NCBI RefSeq assembly: GCF_900107035.1
Contig: NZ_FNOJ01000010.1
Location: 1 to 64,000, forward strand
DNA from: Alicyclobacillus hesperidum
Lineage (GTDB): Bacteria; Bacillota; Bacilli; Alicyclobacillales; Alicyclobacillaceae
Length of the DNA stretch: 64,000 nt
Direction: 5' to 3'
Shown here: in pieces, positions 1-9,622 of the stretch
Numbering within the stretch: position 1 is the first letter of the stretch
Layout: the number at the start of each line of letters is the position of its first letter
Made by a program: the position numbers and the translations under genes
Notes under the pieces: generated by a model
Told to the model about the DNA's origin: nothing
The model's input: only the letters and a program-made list of their open reading frames with translations
The model's database searches: none

Positions 1-133
1 GAGGGACGGGGTGGCACGTCTACATGATGTCACCCAGTGCTTCCACTGAATTTACACCAATTGTACGGACTCAACTTGACATTAGTATTTTCCCTCTGAA
101 ACAGAATACCTTGCAAGGAATCCACGTTCCATA

Positions 134-161
134 TTACTACATGCTATGAAAATCTACTATA
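134..161 (+). repeat. Left copy of 28-bp direct repeat flanking the defence block
   Basis: This segment matches 12493-12520 in the same orientation at 24 of 28 positions by eye. Both begin TTACTACA, share GCTA in the middle, share AAAATCTAC and end ATA. The two copies bracket the whole defence cassette. They may be old recombination sites or a shared promoter-like element, because each can be read as a weak -35/-10 pair. Confidence 0.5.
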
Positions 162-276
162 AGTAAGGTTATAAGGCCCGCACCATAGGACACCCAATAT
201 TACATATCAGGTAAGTCAAAACTTACCCCTTAGTGCTTCACCTCACGAATGCCTCTTCCATCCCCCAAGAAAATGC

Positions 277-301
277 AAAAACAGCGCCCTTATGGGCGCT
301 G
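277..301 (-). terminator. Rho-independent terminator, minus strand
   Basis: CAGCGCCC at 282-289 pairs perfectly with GGGCGCTG at 294-301 around a TTAT loop, and the A-run at 277-281 becomes a U-tract on the minus strand. It would stop transcripts coming leftward from the defence operon after they run antisense through the RNase H-like gene. Confidence 0.7.
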
Positions 302-376
302 CATCCGGTTTTGGTGGAGGCGAGGCTCCTCGGCCTGAAATCCTCAGGTACACGATATATGTGTGACGGGGGATTG

Positions 377-961
377 ATGGCCGTGAAAACCCACTCGCAG
401 TACAGTATTTCAGACCTTGAGCGTTCAATCAAGAGCACAGTGTTACAGCACCAGAATTACAACTCTCACACCTGGATGGAAGTGAATCATCTTCTACAAA
501 GCGAAGAGACGGTATCCGTTTACTGTGATTGTAGCGTTATAAATGAAGGCTTTCACCTTGGTGTTTGTATCGTTGGTGTTGGTACGTGCCGTTTATATGG
601 CGCATCCATAATCACACAGTTCCCGCAGTACACCGTTCTGGGTGAAATCCATGCCCTCCGGTTTGCTATCGGTTGCGTACGGGATTTTCTGGCTGCTGGT
701 GGTGCGGACAAGGAGATACAGTCAATATGCGTGTTTTCCGATGTCGATCATATTGAACATCTTCTCCGTGTCAATTCAAAGCGAGCACATGAATCGATTC
801 GCAAATCGATTCGTCGGCTGAGACGGACTGTGAAACATTTCAACAAGCAGTTCACCCAATATACTTTGAGTGTGCATTACGTTGGAAATCCCAATAAGAG
901 AAACCTGTACTATCGAAGTGCCCACCGAACCGCAAGGAGGATAGCTGGTATCAGAAAATGA
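377..961 (+). CDS. RNase H-like domain protein
   Basis: About 194 residues. The order of acidic positions fits the RNase H fold. An opening strand carries YCDCS, where RNase HI has TDGS. A helix carries GEIHALRFAI with the expected Glu, a third strand carries FSDVDH, and the end YRSAHRTARR resembles the usual helix after the last catalytic site, with His where Asp often sits. I chose the ATG at 377, preceded by GGGGG at 368-372; the GTG at 233 is possible but lies before a terminator. The gene faces the defence operon and ends 129 bases from it. It may degrade RNA in RNA:DNA hybrids or be a divergent homologue. The fold is fairly likely; activity and role are inferred. Confidence 0.6.
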   Translation: MAVKTHSQYSISDLERSIKSTVLQHQNYNSHTWMEVNHLLQSEETVSVYCDCSVINEGFHLGVCIVGVGTCRLYGASIITQFPQYTVLGEIHALRFAIGCVRDFLAAGGADKEIQSICVFSDVDHIEHLLRVNSKRAHESIRKSIRRLRRTVKHFNKQFTQYTLSVHYVGNPNKRNLYYRSAHRTARRIAGIRK

Positions 962-1090
962 CTGCATACGTATGCCGGTATATGCGGTAAAACAGGTGCC
1001 TATAGGCGATTGGACACCCATTGATCAGAAACTTGTAGTGGCGGACAGTGGGCCCCCATCAGAACCCAAATACCTTTAGTGATTTCTGCT

Positions 1091-1807
1091 TCACTCCGGG
1101 ATCGGCCATTCCTCCGCCGTGTTTACGTCCAACTGGAAGACACCCGAAAACAGCTGATAGATGTGCTCACACTGCTCATCGCCGCCGCAATACATTGGGG
1201 ACAACGCCACCGTTACAAAGTCCCACTGCCTTATATCTCGGAGATATTGTAGTGACTTCAGGATCTCTTCATCCGAAAACAACATCGGCTCGAATACGTT
1301 GTTGCTGGCGTTGAAATAGTCTAAATCGAGATCCAATATTACTGACCGGGTGAGATATCGATCCAATTTCCCACTGGAATACATTCGCTTGAAATCCTCG
1401 AGATATGGCACATGGATGCCGCTAAATTCACGTCCTGGCGGAATGTGCCTAGCGATGTGGCGCATTGCCAACCGGCGAGCTTCAAATGGGTCTGCATCCT
1501 CTGGGTATCGTGCAACAAAAAAGATTTGGTCTATGGTTCCTCGAGCAAAGCCCGGCCAAATGAAATTTGCAATGTCCATCCTCTCGGCCGCAAAATAAGC
1601 ATCTTCCAACCCCTGAATGTCGTAAAATCCCGCAACTTCAACCCCGTCGTAAAGATCATCAAGGTGTGCATCGAGGTGAACCAATGTGGCTAATGGCCGA
1701 ATCCAACCTCGTTCCCGAGCAATCTCCCAACGGTAAAAAACCCAATTATGATCGGGCATTATGAAGATTCTTCGGTCTGGAAAGCATATCCGCTTTGATA
1801 TATCCAC
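1091..1807 (-). CDS. UPF0489 arginase/deacetylase-fold protein
   Basis: 238 residues. HLDAHLDDL near residue 44 and ILDLDLDYF near residue 157 form the two Asp/His clusters expected of the UPF0489 (C5orf22-like) family, which shares the metal-binding arginase/deacetylase fold. ALSPMYCGGDEQ near residue 200 is also typical. The substrate is unknown. The start is GTG at 1807 behind GAGGTG, 19 bases after the stop of the ATPase gene, so the two are almost certainly cotranscribed. It is the last gene of the defence operon. A metal-dependent hydrolase working with the PHP-ATPase is the simplest inference. Family assignment is firm, function is not. Confidence 0.8.
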   Translation of the reverse strand: MDISKRICFPDRRIFIMPDHNWVFYRWEIARERGWIRPLATLVHLDAHLDDLYDGVEVAGFYDIQGLEDAYFAAERMDIANFIWPGFARGTIDQIFFVARYPEDADPFEARRLAMRHIARHIPPGREFSGIHVPYLEDFKRMYSSGKLDRYLTRSVILDLDLDYFNASNNVFEPMLFSDEEILKSLQYLRDIRQWDFVTVALSPMYCGGDEQCEHIYQLFSGVFQLDVNTAEEWPIPE

Positions 1808-1826
1808 AGAGCCACACCTCGGCCAC

Positions 1827-4592
1827 TTAAAAACCGTACTTCTCCTGACGCAGTTTGAAAGCGGAGTCGCCGCCCTCCATTACGGTCGTGATTGCATCTT
1901 TAACTACGGGTACATCAATAGAACCTTCGCTCAGAACAGTACCCTTGGAGTGATCGGCACTATTAGAATATCCGAACTGAACAACCAATTCAGCGTCACC
2001 ATTCACTACAAGATTGGCGTTGTGGCTTGAAAAAATCAGTTGCCTTTTTCGTTTCGCATCCCATATCTTATTGGCTATTTGAGATATCACAGCGTTATCA
2101 AGGTCATCCTCAGGTTGGTCAATGATGAGCGGAGGTCCCTCAATCGAGAGCAATACTCCAAGCAAGGCACTTGCCTGTTGTCCTGCGGAAGCGTCCGTGA
2201 AATCAATCGCCTCCCCACCCGGCACCCTGTACTTAAATATCGGCTTTTGCTTTAGACGGTACAACAGAAGGGAAGAATACTTGTCTAAGTCCAGCCTCAG
2301 CGCTAAACGGCGAATTTCTGTTTCGATAAATACCCCCCTTAGATGCTCTAGGTCGGGAAGGCCGTGGGATTCGATATTTTCGGAGGTCAACTCGCAAACG
2401 GTTCGGAGCTCGGCTAAAACAGATAACCACTTGGCGAAGGGATCTTCCGATTCAAGCAGTATATTGCAAAGTGAATTTATCTTCTCAGATGTAATATTTG
2501 CTCCCTGAAATGTCTCACGGATGAACGTAGACAAGTCACTCATGTCGGCAACAGGTGCCAGTGCAGCTTCAATTTGTCCCCCAGACAAAGCTGTCAGAGA
2601 CGCACATTGGTGCTGATACAGTTCTCTTTCCTCAGCATAAATCTGCTTCAGATCGTACAACTTCCTTTTTAAGTCCTCTGATGGGTTACCGAGTGCTTTA
2701 AGCTTATCTTCTGTCGTTTCAATTAAGCTTTCGGTTTGGACGATACGATCTTCTATATCTGAAAGCTGCTTCAAGGTCTCGTGGTAGGCTTTATTTCTTG
2801 CTAAGGCACTCTGGTATTTCACATCATGTTCATCACATGAGTCTTTGATGGTTGCCAACGTTTCCTGCCAATCAGGATCTGGCATTGAAAGACTGTTAAT
2901 TGTCGATAGTTTCTCTTTGAAATCAAGAACCTTTTTGCCTACCTGCTGGATTACGAGCCTAATCAATACCTCATTCGAGGATCCGGATGGTGCCATCGGT
3001 TCCAATCCATCAACTTCTTCACATACCTCTAGTAGCAGCCGTTGTTGCTCCCGCACCCGATTAACATAGGCGTATACTTTTTCGACAAAGGTCCTGTCTT
3101 GCATAAACTGCTGATGCAATTTTAAGGTCTGCTGGTCTTCGGGAGACAAATCGACCATCTGTTCCCGCAGCGCCTTGCTCTGTTCCCTCAACGAGGCGAG
3201 AGAGGAGCGGTGCTCACTGAGTGATCGGAGGTAACGCTTATACTCTCTGTCCGCCACCAAGTCTTGCCGTACCCCTGTGGAAGTCCCTTCGAATTTGTCT
3301 TTCAGACTCCGGAGCTTCTCCTGAATGGGAAGTTCAATGAACCTCCTTAGTTCTTGCACATTTACGCCCACTGTACTCAATTGTTTTTGGCTATATGCTT
3401 GGATTGGTAACAGCGATCGAACCTCATCGGCAGTGGCTAATCTCGGTGTGCTGTCTGCAATAGACAATTGGATTGAATGATCGACCGTAGACCGCACAAC
3501 GGCGTGCGGAACTCCGTTGATACTCCAACGAACTGTGACAACACCTCGTACATTCTCCAGGGTGTTTTTCACTAGATCCGTCCGTTTTTTCTCAAAGGTA
3601 GGCAAATCCGTTTCAAATTCAACAGGTTGGTCGCAAAGTCCCCACCTAATATATTCAAGGAGGCTGGATTTGCCTGTACCACGTCCCCCAATAAGAGCAT
3701 TAAATTGGGGATTCATTTTTACATCCACAGGACCGAGGAAGCGACTTGCTGAAACCTCAATACCGTCGATATGGACCTTTGGAAGCGAGGGTGTGTCATG
3801 TGAAATGCGACAATCTTGGGATAGGCATGCTTGACGGATCGCTTCAGTGGAAGGTCTTGTCCATTTGACCCATGTACTGAATCGGCCTAGCTCTGAGAAA
3901 TCTGCATCTCTGGCGTCGGATGTTTGAAATACACCGTATGCACGACTGGACCACTCAGGAATCTTTCCTTCAAGAATACGTCTGTCACTCGCTCGAATCG
4001 ATTCGTAGGTGACCCCCTCAACATAGCCACCGACGCAAGGTAATTTTGAGAAAATCGTGTGATTTCCACGACGCATAAAAGTTTTGTGACCATCGGGCTT
4101 AACATTCGGAAGTACGATATAGCGCTCTACGAGCTCAGGAGTCTCATTCAATCTGCTGACAATATCTTGTACCGAAAGGTCCAATTGTGTAATCGCACAG
4201 GTCTGAGCTTCTGAATCCAGGGACGGTGTAATACCTAGCTTTGGAAGCACACTCCTATACGCAGTAATATCTATGTCGGGATCAAATAGAAGAAGTAGCT
4301 GCGCTGATGGCCTGGCAATGGAAACTTCGACACCGGGAAAAACCGTTACAAGCACTCCATCGGTTTGTTCTGCTTCCAGAGCAGCTTCCTTTATGTACTG
4401 GAAAAACACGACATCATGATGATCCGTAATCGCCACAGCGTGAAGCCCCGTATCAATACAATGTCTTATAAAATCTTCGGCATAGGACTTCCGTTCGCTT
4501 TCAGTGACCGCTCGAGTTCCATTCCAGTTGATATCACGAGGTGAATGAACCTGGAAATCACAACGATGAAAGTGAGCTCCGTTGTCACGCAC
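1827..4592 (-). CDS. PHP-domain AAA/SMC-like ATPase, TrlF type
   Basis: About 921 residues. The N-terminus is a PHP metallo-phosphoesterase domain: FHRCDFQVHS near residue 8, ITDHHD near 55, PGVEVS near 86. After it comes a split ABC/SMC-like ATPase, with Walker A GGRGTGKSS near residue 302, a long coiled-coil middle, and Walker B LIIDQPEDDLD near residue 820 followed by a D/H-loop-like SSHN. This is the layout of TrlF-family proteins, found in defence and conflict loci. I prefer GTG at 4592 because GGGAGGT sits at the right distance; a TTG at 4607 lies just before that site. It forms a transcription unit with the UPF0489 gene and probably couples DNA or RNA sensing by the ATPase to nucleic-acid cleavage by the PHP domain (inference). 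Confidence 0.82.
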   Translation of the reverse strand: MRDNGAHFHRCDFQVHSPRDINWNGTRAVTESERKSYAEDFIRHCIDTGLHAVAITDHHDVVFFQYIKEAALEAEQTDGVLVTVFPGVEVSIARPSAQLLLLFDPDIDITAYRSVLPKLGITPSLDSEAQTCAITQLDLSVQDIVSRLNETPELVERYIVLPNVKPDGHKTFMRRGNHTIFSKLPCVGGYVEGVTYESIRASDRRILEGKIPEWSSRAYGVFQTSDARDADFSELGRFSTWVKWTRPSTEAIRQACLSQDCRISHDTPSLPKVHIDGIEVSASRFLGPVDVKMNPQFNALIGGRGTGKSSLLEYIRWGLCDQPVEFETDLPTFEKKRTDLVKNTLENVRGVVTVRWSINGVPHAVVRSTVDHSIQLSIADSTPRLATADEVRSLLPIQAYSQKQLSTVGVNVQELRRFIELPIQEKLRSLKDKFEGTSTGVRQDLVADREYKRYLRSLSEHRSSLASLREQSKALREQMVDLSPEDQQTLKLHQQFMQDRTFVEKVYAYVNRVREQQRLLLEVCEEVDGLEPMAPSGSSNEVLIRLVIQQVGKKVLDFKEKLSTINSLSMPDPDWQETLATIKDSCDEHDVKYQSALARNKAYHETLKQLSDIEDRIVQTESLIETTEDKLKALGNPSEDLKRKLYDLKQIYAEERELYQHQCASLTALSGGQIEAALAPVADMSDLSTFIRETFQGANITSEKINSLCNILLESEDPFAKWLSVLAELRTVCELTSENIESHGLPDLEHLRGVFIETEIRRLALRLDLDKYSSLLLYRLKQKPIFKYRVPGGEAIDFTDASAGQQASALLGVLLSIEGPPLIIDQPEDDLDNAVISQIANKIWDAKRKRQLIFSSHNANLVVNGDAELVVQFGYSNSADHSKGTVLSEGSIDVPVVKDAITTVMEGGDSAFKLRQEKYGF

Positions 4593-5050
4593 AATGTAAC
4601 CTCCCAACGAATTATAAATCCAAACAAAATTCTACATATTCTTCCGCCTATGGCCAACCCCCAACGACAAATTTGTTATGATAACATTGGAGATTTTGAA
4701 GGTTATCCCATTGTGGATATGGTAGTGTCCCCCTAGAACAAAACAGTTAATGGCGCAGGGAGCGGATTTGAAGATGCAGGTACACTGGGAGCTAAGACAT
4801 CAAAATATCACTCTCTACGAGCTAAGCACGGAAACTGACCATTTTAGTTCCAGCCGTGACACATTCGGATCGAAGTTGACTTTCAGTCTTCAGGTGGAAC
4901 CAAACTTTGCGTACCTGGTCTCGGTTCCACACGTATCCTCGCTGAAATTCAGATAGAGCAATATGGCCTAGATCGATTTGATCCAGAATCGTAGATATTT
5001 TCAGTACAACACCTCCATGGTAATAAGATATGCAGTTATCATTGACGAAG
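4593..5050. other. Intergenic spacer inside the defence cassette
   Basis: About 460 bases with no credible gene. The minus strand has TATAAT at 4611-4616 just before the ribosome site of the PHP-ATPase gene, but no matching -35 and too little leader for a normal start point. The spacer and the terminator at 5051-5075 split the cassette into two transcription units. Confidence 0.5.
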
Positions 5051-5075
5051 GAAAGGGGCGCAAAGAGCCCCTTTC
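5051..5075 (-). terminator. Terminator after the Res gene
   Basis: GAAAGGGGC (5051-5059) pairs with GCCCCTTTC (5067-5075), a 9-bp stem with a 7-base loop, one base beyond the Res stop codon. The U-tract is short on the minus strand, so read-through is possible. Confidence 0.6.
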
Positions 5076-5076
5076 A

Positions 5077-7716
5077 TCATACCTCCTGCGCACTCTTGAC
5101 CACACGATAATCGACGTTGAGAGTGTCGAAATGGGCTTCACCACACTTGATTTTCGCCTGTTCGCTGTCCCGAAGATCGCCTAGATAAGTCGAACCCTTG
5201 GTCTCCCGAACCAGATACAGCTTGGTAGCCTCGTCCCTTGACTGCTTCACAATCGCCCAGTCCGGGTTATACGATCCGACCGGGGTCTCAATCTTGAACC
5301 AGCCCGGCAGCTTAACGAAGAAACGTATATCCTCCCTCGTATCAAGCGCCTTTGCAAATTCAAGCTCAACGTTCGAATCAACCTCAATGTGATCGTACAC
5401 CGATTTATTCACTCTCACGATTCGGCTCTCATAGAGGCTCAATTCCTCTTCGAACCCACCATCATCTTCACGGAATTTTTTCAGCATCTCATATTCCTGG
5501 CCCGTCAGCTCATACCTGATGCCTTCAATCATCAGACTTTGCAACGTCTCACGGATGGCACGGGTTGCAAAATCAAGAAACTGCTGTGGATTCACAAACA
5601 CATCGCTCAGTCGCCCGGATTGAATCAGAATTTCCGCAATGGTGCCACGTGTCAACTCTGTTTGTCGCTGAATGTACCCAATCAGATCCGGAACTTCACT
5701 GCTGGAAGTAACGGATTGCTGCCGAACACCCAGCATCTTCGTGGTGACACCTTGCTCCGTAATGTCAATTCCACTCTTTACAGCATATATGGAAGGCGTG
5801 CTGATCGCCGGCATTTTCTTGACTGCTGAAGCTGCCTGTTCAATGAGTACCTTCGTGTCGTATTCAACGGAGTACCGAGTCTTGTGTTTGATGCGGTTCC
5901 AAAGTTCAACGAAATCTTTGTTATCACGGAGGTCTTCTCGACGGCGCACGGTCCTTCTTTCCCGCTTGTTGTCCGGTTTCGGGAATTTGTCACCTGTCTC
6001 TTCCTCGATCTCAGTTTGCAACGAGCGTGCGAAGTCATCATAACTCTCGTTTGCGATCACCGTCAGGCGATTGATGGGATGATCCAAGATGCGTTGACCC
6101 GTTTCGTCCACCGGAAGACGAAGGCCTCGACCGATTTCCTGCCTCTTTTTGATCTCGGATTTGGTTTCATTGAGCGTGCAAATCTGAAACACATTTGGGT
6201 TGTCCCATCCTTCACGCAAAGCGGAGTGACTGAAAATAAACCGGAGAGGCTCTTCTCTCGAAAGGAGACGCTCCTTGTCTTTCATGATGAGTTCATACGC
6301 CTCATCATCCGCCTGCGTATTCCCTGACGTATCCTTGGCGTTGCCTTTCCTATCAGTTGCAAAGTAGCCATTATGCACTTTCTCGACAGGTGGTAGTCCC
6401 AATACTGAATATCTCGGGTTCCGGGCCAGTTCCGTGTAGGCTTCCTCAAACCATTTTCGAATCTTGCCGTCTTCATCGGCATAGTTAGCCACCCGATCTA
6501 TGAAAAATAGCGAAAGAACCTTGAGACGCTTGCCTTCGGGGAACTCCTTGTAGACTCTAAGTTCCTTTTCCAGATGTTCTTTGACCGTCTCTTGTACTTG
6601 TACCCGCATCACATCGTCCTGGTGTGCGCCGATTGCCTGTCCAACATGAAGGGTGACTCCATTCGTGAAGGCAATATAACCGTTGCCGGCGTCGATATGA
6701 TCCACGATGTACCCTTGATAGGCAGCACGACCGTTTGACACATCAAACAAATCCGTTCCATTTTGGCTGACGCTAACGGTCTTGCGTGATGGACCTTCTT
6801 CACCCTGGACATCAATCGTCAGTTTCGCCGTAATCTTCGTTTTGGTCGGCGTGATGGATTCTACACGAATGAAAGGTCGGTTGAAATCCGGATCGTCGAT
6901 TACTGAATCCACCTCGATACGCTTGACCAGCTTCATTTCGTACGCCTTAACAGGGCCAAGACGATACAAAAGATTATACATTTTACGGTGCGTTGCACTG
7001 TACCGAAGCGTGCATAACGGATTCAGGCTGGCGATAGCTTCCTTTGCCTGGGTACTCTCCATATTTTGCGGCTCATCCAAAATAACGACGGGACGAGTGC
7101 TTTGGATGAACTCAATGGGTTTATGCCCAGACAGGCGGTCGTTCTCCCGGTGAATGACATTGTTCGTCTTCTTATTGAAAGCGTCGATGTTGATCACAAG
7201 AATCTGTAGTTGGTTGGATGTCGCAAACTGCCGCAATGACGAAACCAATTTGGAATCATACACCCAATAGTCGAATGGCTGCCTACCATAGATGTCCTCA
7301 AAATGTTCACGGGTGATCTCAAGGTTTTTCAGGACACCTTCACGAATGGCAACGCTAGGCACAACAATGATGAATTTTGTGAAGCCGTACTTGGCGTGCA
7401 GCTCATGAATCGTACGTAGATAGACGTACGTTTTACCCGTCCCTGTCTCCATCTCCAGGGAAAAGTCCATTCCACTATAGGTTTCCGCTTGATTGATCCC
7501 ATTTCTTGTTTGGATCCGCTTCACGTTCTTAACAACGGTTTCCCAGTCAATCAAGAGCTCGTTTCCAAAGCCAAGCTCTGTCATAAGGCCGCCAAATCCG
7601 GCGTCCAAACGTGTTTCAAATTGCCCGGCAGCCTGCGGTTGACCGTCAAAAATATCAACTACGGATTGGATGGCGTCCAATTGATATTGTTGGTTTCGTT
7701 CAAATTGTATCTTCAT
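5077..7716 (-). CDS. Type III-like restriction Res subunit (helicase-nuclease)
   Basis: 879 residues, a normal length for a type III Res. Superfamily 2 motifs are intact: Walker A METGTGKT (89-96), DEPQ (214-217) in place of DEAD/DEAH, SATHR near 239, and the late motifs SALREGWDNP and QEIGRGLRLP near residues 505-545. The C-terminus has a PD-(D/E)xK nuclease core, NPDW near 817 and ETK at 838-840. It should translocate or loop DNA and cut when paired with the methyltransferase encoded 12 bases upstream. ATG at 7716 follows GGAGGTGG. Its association with a SNF2 helicase gene is unlike a plain type III system. Confidence 0.88.
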   Translation of the reverse strand: MKIQFERNQQYQLDAIQSVVDIFDGQPQAAGQFETRLDAGFGGLMTELGFGNELLIDWETVVKNVKRIQTRNGINQAETYSGMDFSLEMETGTGKTYVYLRTIHELHAKYGFTKFIIVVPSVAIREGVLKNLEITREHFEDIYGRQPFDYWVYDSKLVSSLRQFATSNQLQILVINIDAFNKKTNNVIHRENDRLSGHKPIEFIQSTRPVVILDEPQNMESTQAKEAIASLNPLCTLRYSATHRKMYNLLYRLGPVKAYEMKLVKRIEVDSVIDDPDFNRPFIRVESITPTKTKITAKLTIDVQGEEGPSRKTVSVSQNGTDLFDVSNGRAAYQGYIVDHIDAGNGYIAFTNGVTLHVGQAIGAHQDDVMRVQVQETVKEHLEKELRVYKEFPEGKRLKVLSLFFIDRVANYADEDGKIRKWFEEAYTELARNPRYSVLGLPPVEKVHNGYFATDRKGNAKDTSGNTQADDEAYELIMKDKERLLSREEPLRFIFSHSALREGWDNPNVFQICTLNETKSEIKKRQEIGRGLRLPVDETGQRILDHPINRLTVIANESYDDFARSLQTEIEEETGDKFPKPDNKRERRTVRRREDLRDNKDFVELWNRIKHKTRYSVEYDTKVLIEQAASAVKKMPAISTPSIYAVKSGIDITEQGVTTKMLGVRQQSVTSSSEVPDLIGYIQRQTELTRGTIAEILIQSGRLSDVFVNPQQFLDFATRAIRETLQSLMIEGIRYELTGQEYEMLKKFREDDGGFEEELSLYESRIVRVNKSVYDHIEVDSNVELEFAKALDTREDIRFFVKLPGWFKIETPVGSYNPDWAIVKQSRDEATKLYLVRETKGSTYLGDLRDSEQAKIKCGEAHFDTLNVDYRVVKSAQEV

Positions 7717-7728
7717 GGCGCCACCTCC

Positions 7729-9600
7729 TTATACCGTGTGGAATTCGATGCCATGTGATTCCATCAGAAGTTTGGTGTTGGTCTTCAGATTGTCATTACC
7801 GTTGAAGGACGCATCAAGACATACAAAGCCTCGAGGATACATACCCAAAACTCCCTGAATGTACTGTTCATTCACGCTATCACCGAGACAGATTAGCAAC
7901 GCACCGTTGGCGATGGAGAACGTCCGTTGTCCACTGATATCGATCTGCTCGATAGTAGCACTCAAAGGTAACCCAGACTTCAACAGTATTTCGTACAATA
8001 AGTCAAGAGATTCACGTCCAGGTCTTATGTTGTCGGCGAATAATTTCAATTGCCTTGCAAGGTTTTCGACATTCCCCTCACCAGTACCATTCCATACCTT
8101 GAAGTTGCTATCGCTTAACCTAAACACCTTGAAATCCCCGCCAAGGGCTTCAAGCTGCTCTGTCCCACGAATCACTCTCCGTACTCTTTCCTTGGCAACA
8201 TCTGCAATGGTGGGGAACTCCTCTATCCCTGTTGGCTCCGGTAGTTGAATTAGGATAAACTTCCGATTCCCTCCATCTTCATGGTTGAGATCAAGAACGG
8301 CATGTGCAGTCGTCCCGGAACCTGCGAAGAAATCCAATACTATGTCATTGTCCGACGTAGCCTGTTCGATAAGTGTCCTTATCAATCGTGAAGACTTGGG
8401 GTAATTGAAGACTTGCGAATCAAAGATCGCCCGTAATTCCTTCGTTCCGTGAGAGTTCAATGGGGCTTGAAGAATACTAGCGTCATCATCAAATTGCTCT
8501 GCCGCCACGTCGTTTTGTGATCGAGAAGATCCCTCAATCCAAGTGCTCACAGGTTTCCTCTCCGATCTCAATTCGGATTTATGGCGCTTATAATAGGGTG
8601 TTCCTTGCCCATTCTTGGGGAAAATCACTTTGCCTTCATCTATCAATCTAAGCATCCGCTCCTTTTCGTATGCCCAAACTCTGTTTGGATTACATTGGTA
8701 GGTGATACCGGTAGCGGGATCAGTGATTGGATAGAACAAGTTTGGTCGCTCGTCAGCGGTTTTGTTGCATGTTAAATTATCAACAGCCCATGGTCCACGA
8801 GGATCATTGTCTGGATTCGAGTAGTTTGCGAAATCCTTCAGGATGCCATTTAGTTTGGTGAACTCAGTTCTTGCATAAGCCACCAAATACTCATGATCGC
8901 TTGAAACAAAATTCTTTGAGTCATTTGAGCCTGTCCGTCTTTTCCATACGAACGTGGCTATAAAATTTTCTTCGCCAAACAGCTCGTTCATCAGGATTCT
9001 TAAATTGTGTATTTCGTTGTCGTCGATAGATACAAAAATAACTCCATCTTCTCGCAACAAATTCCTTGCTAAAAACAACCTCGGATACATCATGTTGAGC
9101 CACTTTGAGTGAAAGCGCCCATCGGTCTCGGTATTTGTCGAGAGCTTGATCCCATCGCCGTCGACCTGCCCAGAATATCGCAGGTAATCGTCGAGTCCTT
9201 CACGGAAATTGTCCGGATATATGAACTCATTCCCAGTGTTGTATGGCGGATCGATGTAAATCATCTTTATCTTTCCGTGGTAGGATTTCTGGAGCAGCTT
9301 CAAGACCTCAAGGTTGTCCCCTTCAATAATGAGGTTCTCGCTAGTTTCAAAGTTTACGGATTCCTCTGGAACCGGGAGTAGGGTTCCAACGCTCGGCGTT
9401 TGGATGTTTCGAATTGCTTCACTCTTACCAGCCCATGTCAATCTGTAACGTTCACGACCATTGTCTACAAAATCCCCAAGGGCCATCTTCAGTCGTTCAA
9501 AATCGATTTTCCCCTCCGAAAATACCTCTGGAAACTCTTCACGTATACGTTCAATCTTTTCAGCCAAAATGTCTTTCGATGTGAGTGGAAGTTTGTCCAC
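7729..9600 (-). CDS. Type III-like adenine-N6 DNA methyltransferase (Mod)
   Basis: About 623 residues. The catalytic motif DPPY (near 117-120) precedes the SAM-binding motif FFAGSGTT (near 415), the order of beta-class amino-methyltransferases and of type III Mod proteins. The variable middle should be the target recognition region. GTG at 9600 has GGAAGGGGAG upstream at good spacing; an ATG at 9630 would overlap the previous gene's stop. It lies between the SNF2 helicase and Res genes with tight spacing on both sides, so the three are one operon. It probably marks host DNA so that Res and the helicases act only on foreign DNA. The target sequence cannot be read from the protein. Confidence 0.88.
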   Translation of the reverse strand: MDKLPLTSKDILAEKIERIREEFPEVFSEGKIDFERLKMALGDFVDNGRERYRLTWAGKSEAIRNIQTPSVGTLLPVPEESVNFETSENLIIEGDNLEVLKLLQKSYHGKIKMIYIDPPYNTGNEFIYPDNFREGLDDYLRYSGQVDGDGIKLSTNTETDGRFHSKWLNMMYPRLFLARNLLREDGVIFVSIDDNEIHNLRILMNELFGEENFIATFVWKRRTGSNDSKNFVSSDHEYLVAYARTEFTKLNGILKDFANYSNPDNDPRGPWAVDNLTCNKTADERPNLFYPITDPATGITYQCNPNRVWAYEKERMLRLIDEGKVIFPKNGQGTPYYKRHKSELRSERKPVSTWIEGSSRSQNDVAAEQFDDDASILQAPLNSHGTKELRAIFDSQVFNYPKSSRLIRTLIEQATSDNDIVLDFFAGSGTTAHAVLDLNHEDGGNRKFILIQLPEPTGIEEFPTIADVAKERVRRVIRGTEQLEALGGDFKVFRLSDSNFKVWNGTGEGNVENLARQLKLFADNIRPGRESLDLLYEILLKSGLPLSATIEQIDISGQRTFSIANGALLICLGDSVNEQYIQGVLGMYPRGFVCLDASFNGNDNLKTNTKLLMESHGIEFHTV

Positions 9601-9622
9601 GATACGTTCTCCCCTTCCTATT

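Larger units (their letters stand above)
1..376. other. Gene-poor island leader
   Basis: I see no convincing gene here. The stretch is AT-rich and holds one copy of a 28-base repeat (134-161) and a minus-strand terminator hairpin (277-301). A reading frame continuous with the next gene can be opened from a GTG at 233, but it would cross the terminator and has no good ribosome site. Confidence 0.5.

Noticed and set aside
5077-9600. A plain type III restriction-modification system
   Set aside because: Mod and Res fit, but the SNF2 helicase gene is part of the same tight operon, so the simple label would miss a component.
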